7,051 bases of DNA from Clostridia bacterium (lineage in GTDB: Bacteria > Bacillota_A > Clostridia > Oscillospirales > Acutalibacteraceae): contig JAFYOA010000153.1 of assembly GCA_017547865.1 (NCBI GenBank), positions 1-7,051 on the forward strand, in the 5' to 3' direction. This document shows, piece after piece, positions 5,655-7,051 of this stretch; position 1 is the first letter of the stretch, and the number at the start of each line of letters is the position of its first letter. A program made the translations under genes and the position numbers. Under the pieces are notes generated by a model, which searched no databases, was not told where the DNA came from, and was given only the letters and a program-made list of their open reading frames with translations.

Positions 5655-6806
5655 TTACAGGTCAAAACCTTCCAGCAGGCACAGGGGGCCCATGGGCTTC
5701 TGCGGGCGGGTCAGGTTGTAGCCTTCGCGGCGCTGGCGGTTCACTTCTGCGTATTCGGGCTTCTGCAGGCGCAAAGCCGCATACTGCAGGAAGAACAGAT
5801 CCCCGTGCAGGCCGGGTTCATCCAAAATCTGCGTATGCTTCCAGGTGAAGAAGTTTTCCAGCCCGGGCAGGAACCAATCCACACAGTCGGCAAATGTCAT
5901 ACCCCGGCTGTTTTTGCAGCTCCACAGATCAATGCCGTATTTGGCAGCCACTTCGCACGCAATGACCATGGGATGACGGCCAAAGGTGTTGTAACCAAAG
6001 CTGTTGGTTCGTCTGGTTTCTGCCGACATATCACCGTCGGCTTCAATCTGTTCCATAATGGTTTCGCGGTAGAAATCCGCCATCTGGCGCACCACGTCTT
6101 CCCGGTCGTTCAGGGCGGCATAGCACATCATATGCGCCACGCACCAGCTGGAATGGTTATTGCCGTTATTCAGTTCTTCCCAGCCAAAGCCATTGGGAAT
6201 CAGCAGCCAATCCAGCATTTCGTTCATCCATTTTTTCACACCGGCCACGGTGGCAGCGTATTTTTCGTATTCCGAAAGGAAACCCAGCGCATGAGCAACG
6301 GTATCGGTGGGGTACAGATCGATGAGACCGATGTAGCGGCCATCGCAGATGCCCTTGATGCCCTGGCCGTAGCGCATATCGTGGTTCATGCGGGTCTCTT
6401 CGTTCACAAACCACACATCCAGCAGATAAGCGGCGCGATCCAGGTATTTTTCTTCATCCAGGTAATAGCCGGCGTTCACCAGATCCAGCACCGTGAAGCT
6501 CATATCGTGCAGAGCATCCACATGCTCGTCGAAGTTATCGGGGTTGTGTTCACCGTCGCGGCGAATGTAGGGGCCGTCCGGATCTTCCGGGTTGGGCCAC
6601 CAATAGGTACCCTCACTGAAATAATCGTGGGGATTACCGCTGATGGCGGTACGGGAAGCAAAGGTCACGCTCCAGGGGCCTTTTTCCATGGCAGCTTCGG
6701 CGTTTTTACGCAGGCCAAAAGCCACTTCGTCCCAAATGCCTTTTCCGGCGCGTACTTTTTCGCGGGTGGCATGGGCGTGTTCTTTCGAAACCAATACGAA
6801 ATCCAT
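5655..6806 (-). CDS. Alginate-lyase-like (PF05426-type) cytoplasmic polysaccharide lyase, paralog B
   Basis: A 383-residue paralog of the gene that follows it. Of the first 85 residues 79 are identical. Residues 86-106 then share only about 7 of 21, similarity is high again to about 258, and the strip 259-278 diverges once more. The putative catalytic residues are kept: N217 and H218 in GNNHSSW, R266 in TRRTN and Y272 in FGYNTFG. The second arginine of paralog A (R268) is N here. The C-terminus ends in the shared block MGPLCLLEG. No signal peptide is present. The start is fixed by GGAGG (6813-6817) six bases upstream of ATG 6804-6806. It lies 31 bp after paralog C and 16 bp before paralog A, consistent with one transcript entering from beyond the right edge. 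Different substrate preference from paralog A is an inference from the divergent strips. Confidence 0.86.
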   Translation of the reverse strand: MDFVLVSKEHAHATREKVRAGKGIWDEVAFGLRKNAEAAMEKGPWSVTFASRTAISGNPHDYFSEGTYWWPNPEDPDGPYIRRDGEHNPDNFDEHVDALHDMSFTVLDLVNAGYYLDEEKYLDRAAYLLDVWFVNEETRMNHDMRYGQGIKGICDGRYIGLIDLYPTDTVAHALGFLSEYEKYAATVAGVKKWMNEMLDWLLIPNGFGWEELNNGNNHSSWCVAHMMCYAALNDREDVVRQMADFYRETIMEQIEADGDMSAETRRTNSFGYNTFGRHPMVIACEVAAKYGIDLWSCKNSRGMTFADCVDWFLPGLENFFTWKHTQILDEPGLHGDLFFLQYAALRLQKPEYAEVNRQRREGYNLTRPQKPMGPLCLLEGFDL

Positions 6807-6821
6807 AATTTTCCTCCTAAA

Positions 6822-6833
6822 AGCCTTTCGGCT
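6822..6833 (-). other. Small GAAA-tetraloop hairpin between paralogs C and B
   Basis: On the minus strand AGCC-GAAA-GGCT forms a 4-bp stem with a GNRA tetraloop, followed by TTT and then the paralog B ribosome site. It is too short for a confident terminator, but may affect mRNA processing or relative expression. It is absent from the 16-bp gap between B and A. Confidence 0.35.
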
Positions 6834-6837
6834 ATGG

Positions 6838-7051
6838 TTACGGTTCAAAACCTTCCAGCAGGCACAGGGGGCCCATGGGTTCCTGCTTGCGGATCAGTTT
6901 ATACCCTTCCCGGCGCTTGCGGTTCACTTCTGTGTATTCCGGCTTCTGCAGACGCAGGGCAGCATACTGCAGGAACAGCATATCGCACACCTTATCGTCG
7001 GTGATCTGCTGGTGGTTCCAGCTGAAGGGGTTTTCCACATAAGGCAGGAAC
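6838..7051 (-). CDS. Alginate-lyase-like paralog C, C-terminal part only (cut by right edge)
   Basis: Only the last 70 or so residues are in the window, from FLPYVENPFSW to the stop at 6838-6840. They align directly with the ends of the two downstream paralogs, including QYAALRLQKPEY, EVNRKRREGYK and the terminal MGPLCLLEG. The visible part is closer to paralog B in QYAALRLQKPEY and in the ending EGF, but shares VNRKRREG and VENPF-type sequence with paralog A. Catalytic residues lie outside the window, so activity cannot be judged. The open frame continues to the edge, so it is probably a full gene outside. It is the most upstream visible gene of the array and no promoter is in view. Confidence 0.85.
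   Translation of the reverse strand, partial: FLPYVENPFSWNHQQITDDKVCDMLFLQYAALRLQKPEYTEVNRKRREGYKLIRKQEPMGPLCLLEGFEP

Noticed and set aside
5466..7004. Plus-strand open frame of 512 codons across two lyase-like genes
   Set aside because: It is antisense to two clear paralogs and the gap between them, is rich in H, G, V and A as expected of a shadow frame, and has no promoter or ribosome site. The same shadow recurs at 4646-5848 because the genes are paralogous.
4490..7051. Tandem array as one gene split by frameshifts
   Set aside because: Each complete copy has its own start, GGAGG ribosome site and stop, and full family length with its own catalytic set.

Overview
The window looks like chromosomal DNA from a Gram-positive gut-type Clostridia, possibly an Oscillospirales/Ruminococcaceae relative. 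Coding DNA is moderately GC-rich and spacers are AT-rich. Most starts carry AGGAGG-like Shine-Dalgarno sites, promoters are SigA-like (TTGNNN-N17-TANNNT), and there is a YitT-type membrane protein and a lipoprotein signal peptide. The lineage is inferred from style and gene content, not from a marker gene.

Layout. (1) 1-674, minus strand: a YitT/DUF161 membrane protein cut by the left edge. (2) 675-880: a spacer with back-to-back promoters. (3) 881-2798, plus strand: a two-gene operon of a NagD-like HAD phosphatase and a signal-less clan GH-A (cellulase-like) glycoside hydrolase, ending in a bidirectional terminator. (4) 2850-3263, minus strand: a VOC/glyoxalase-fold protein with its own near-consensus promoter. 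(5) 3422-4147, minus strand: a predicted lipoprotein of unknown family with its own promoter, a 19-bp-stem terminator and several inverted repeats around its control region. (6) 4148-4489: a non-coding spacer. (7) 4490-7051, minus strand: a head-to-tail array of three paralogous alginate-lyase-like (PF05426-type) proteins, the third cut by the right edge, with a terminator after the last one.

Working picture. The GH-A hydrolase and the lyase-like paralogs have no export signal, so they probably act in the cytoplasm on imported oligosaccharides, the lyases presumably on uronic-acid-containing ones. The HAD phosphatase is translationally close to the hydrolase and could dephosphorylate a sugar phosphate, but its substrate is unknown. 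The most interesting part is the lyase array. Two full copies share nearly identical N-termini (79 of 85 residues) and the same putative catalytic N-H-R-Y set. They diverge sharply in two short strips, one of them around the putative catalytic tyrosine, as expected if the copies were amplified and then retuned for different substrates. No CRISPR array, tRNA, rRNA, transposase or phage gene was seen.
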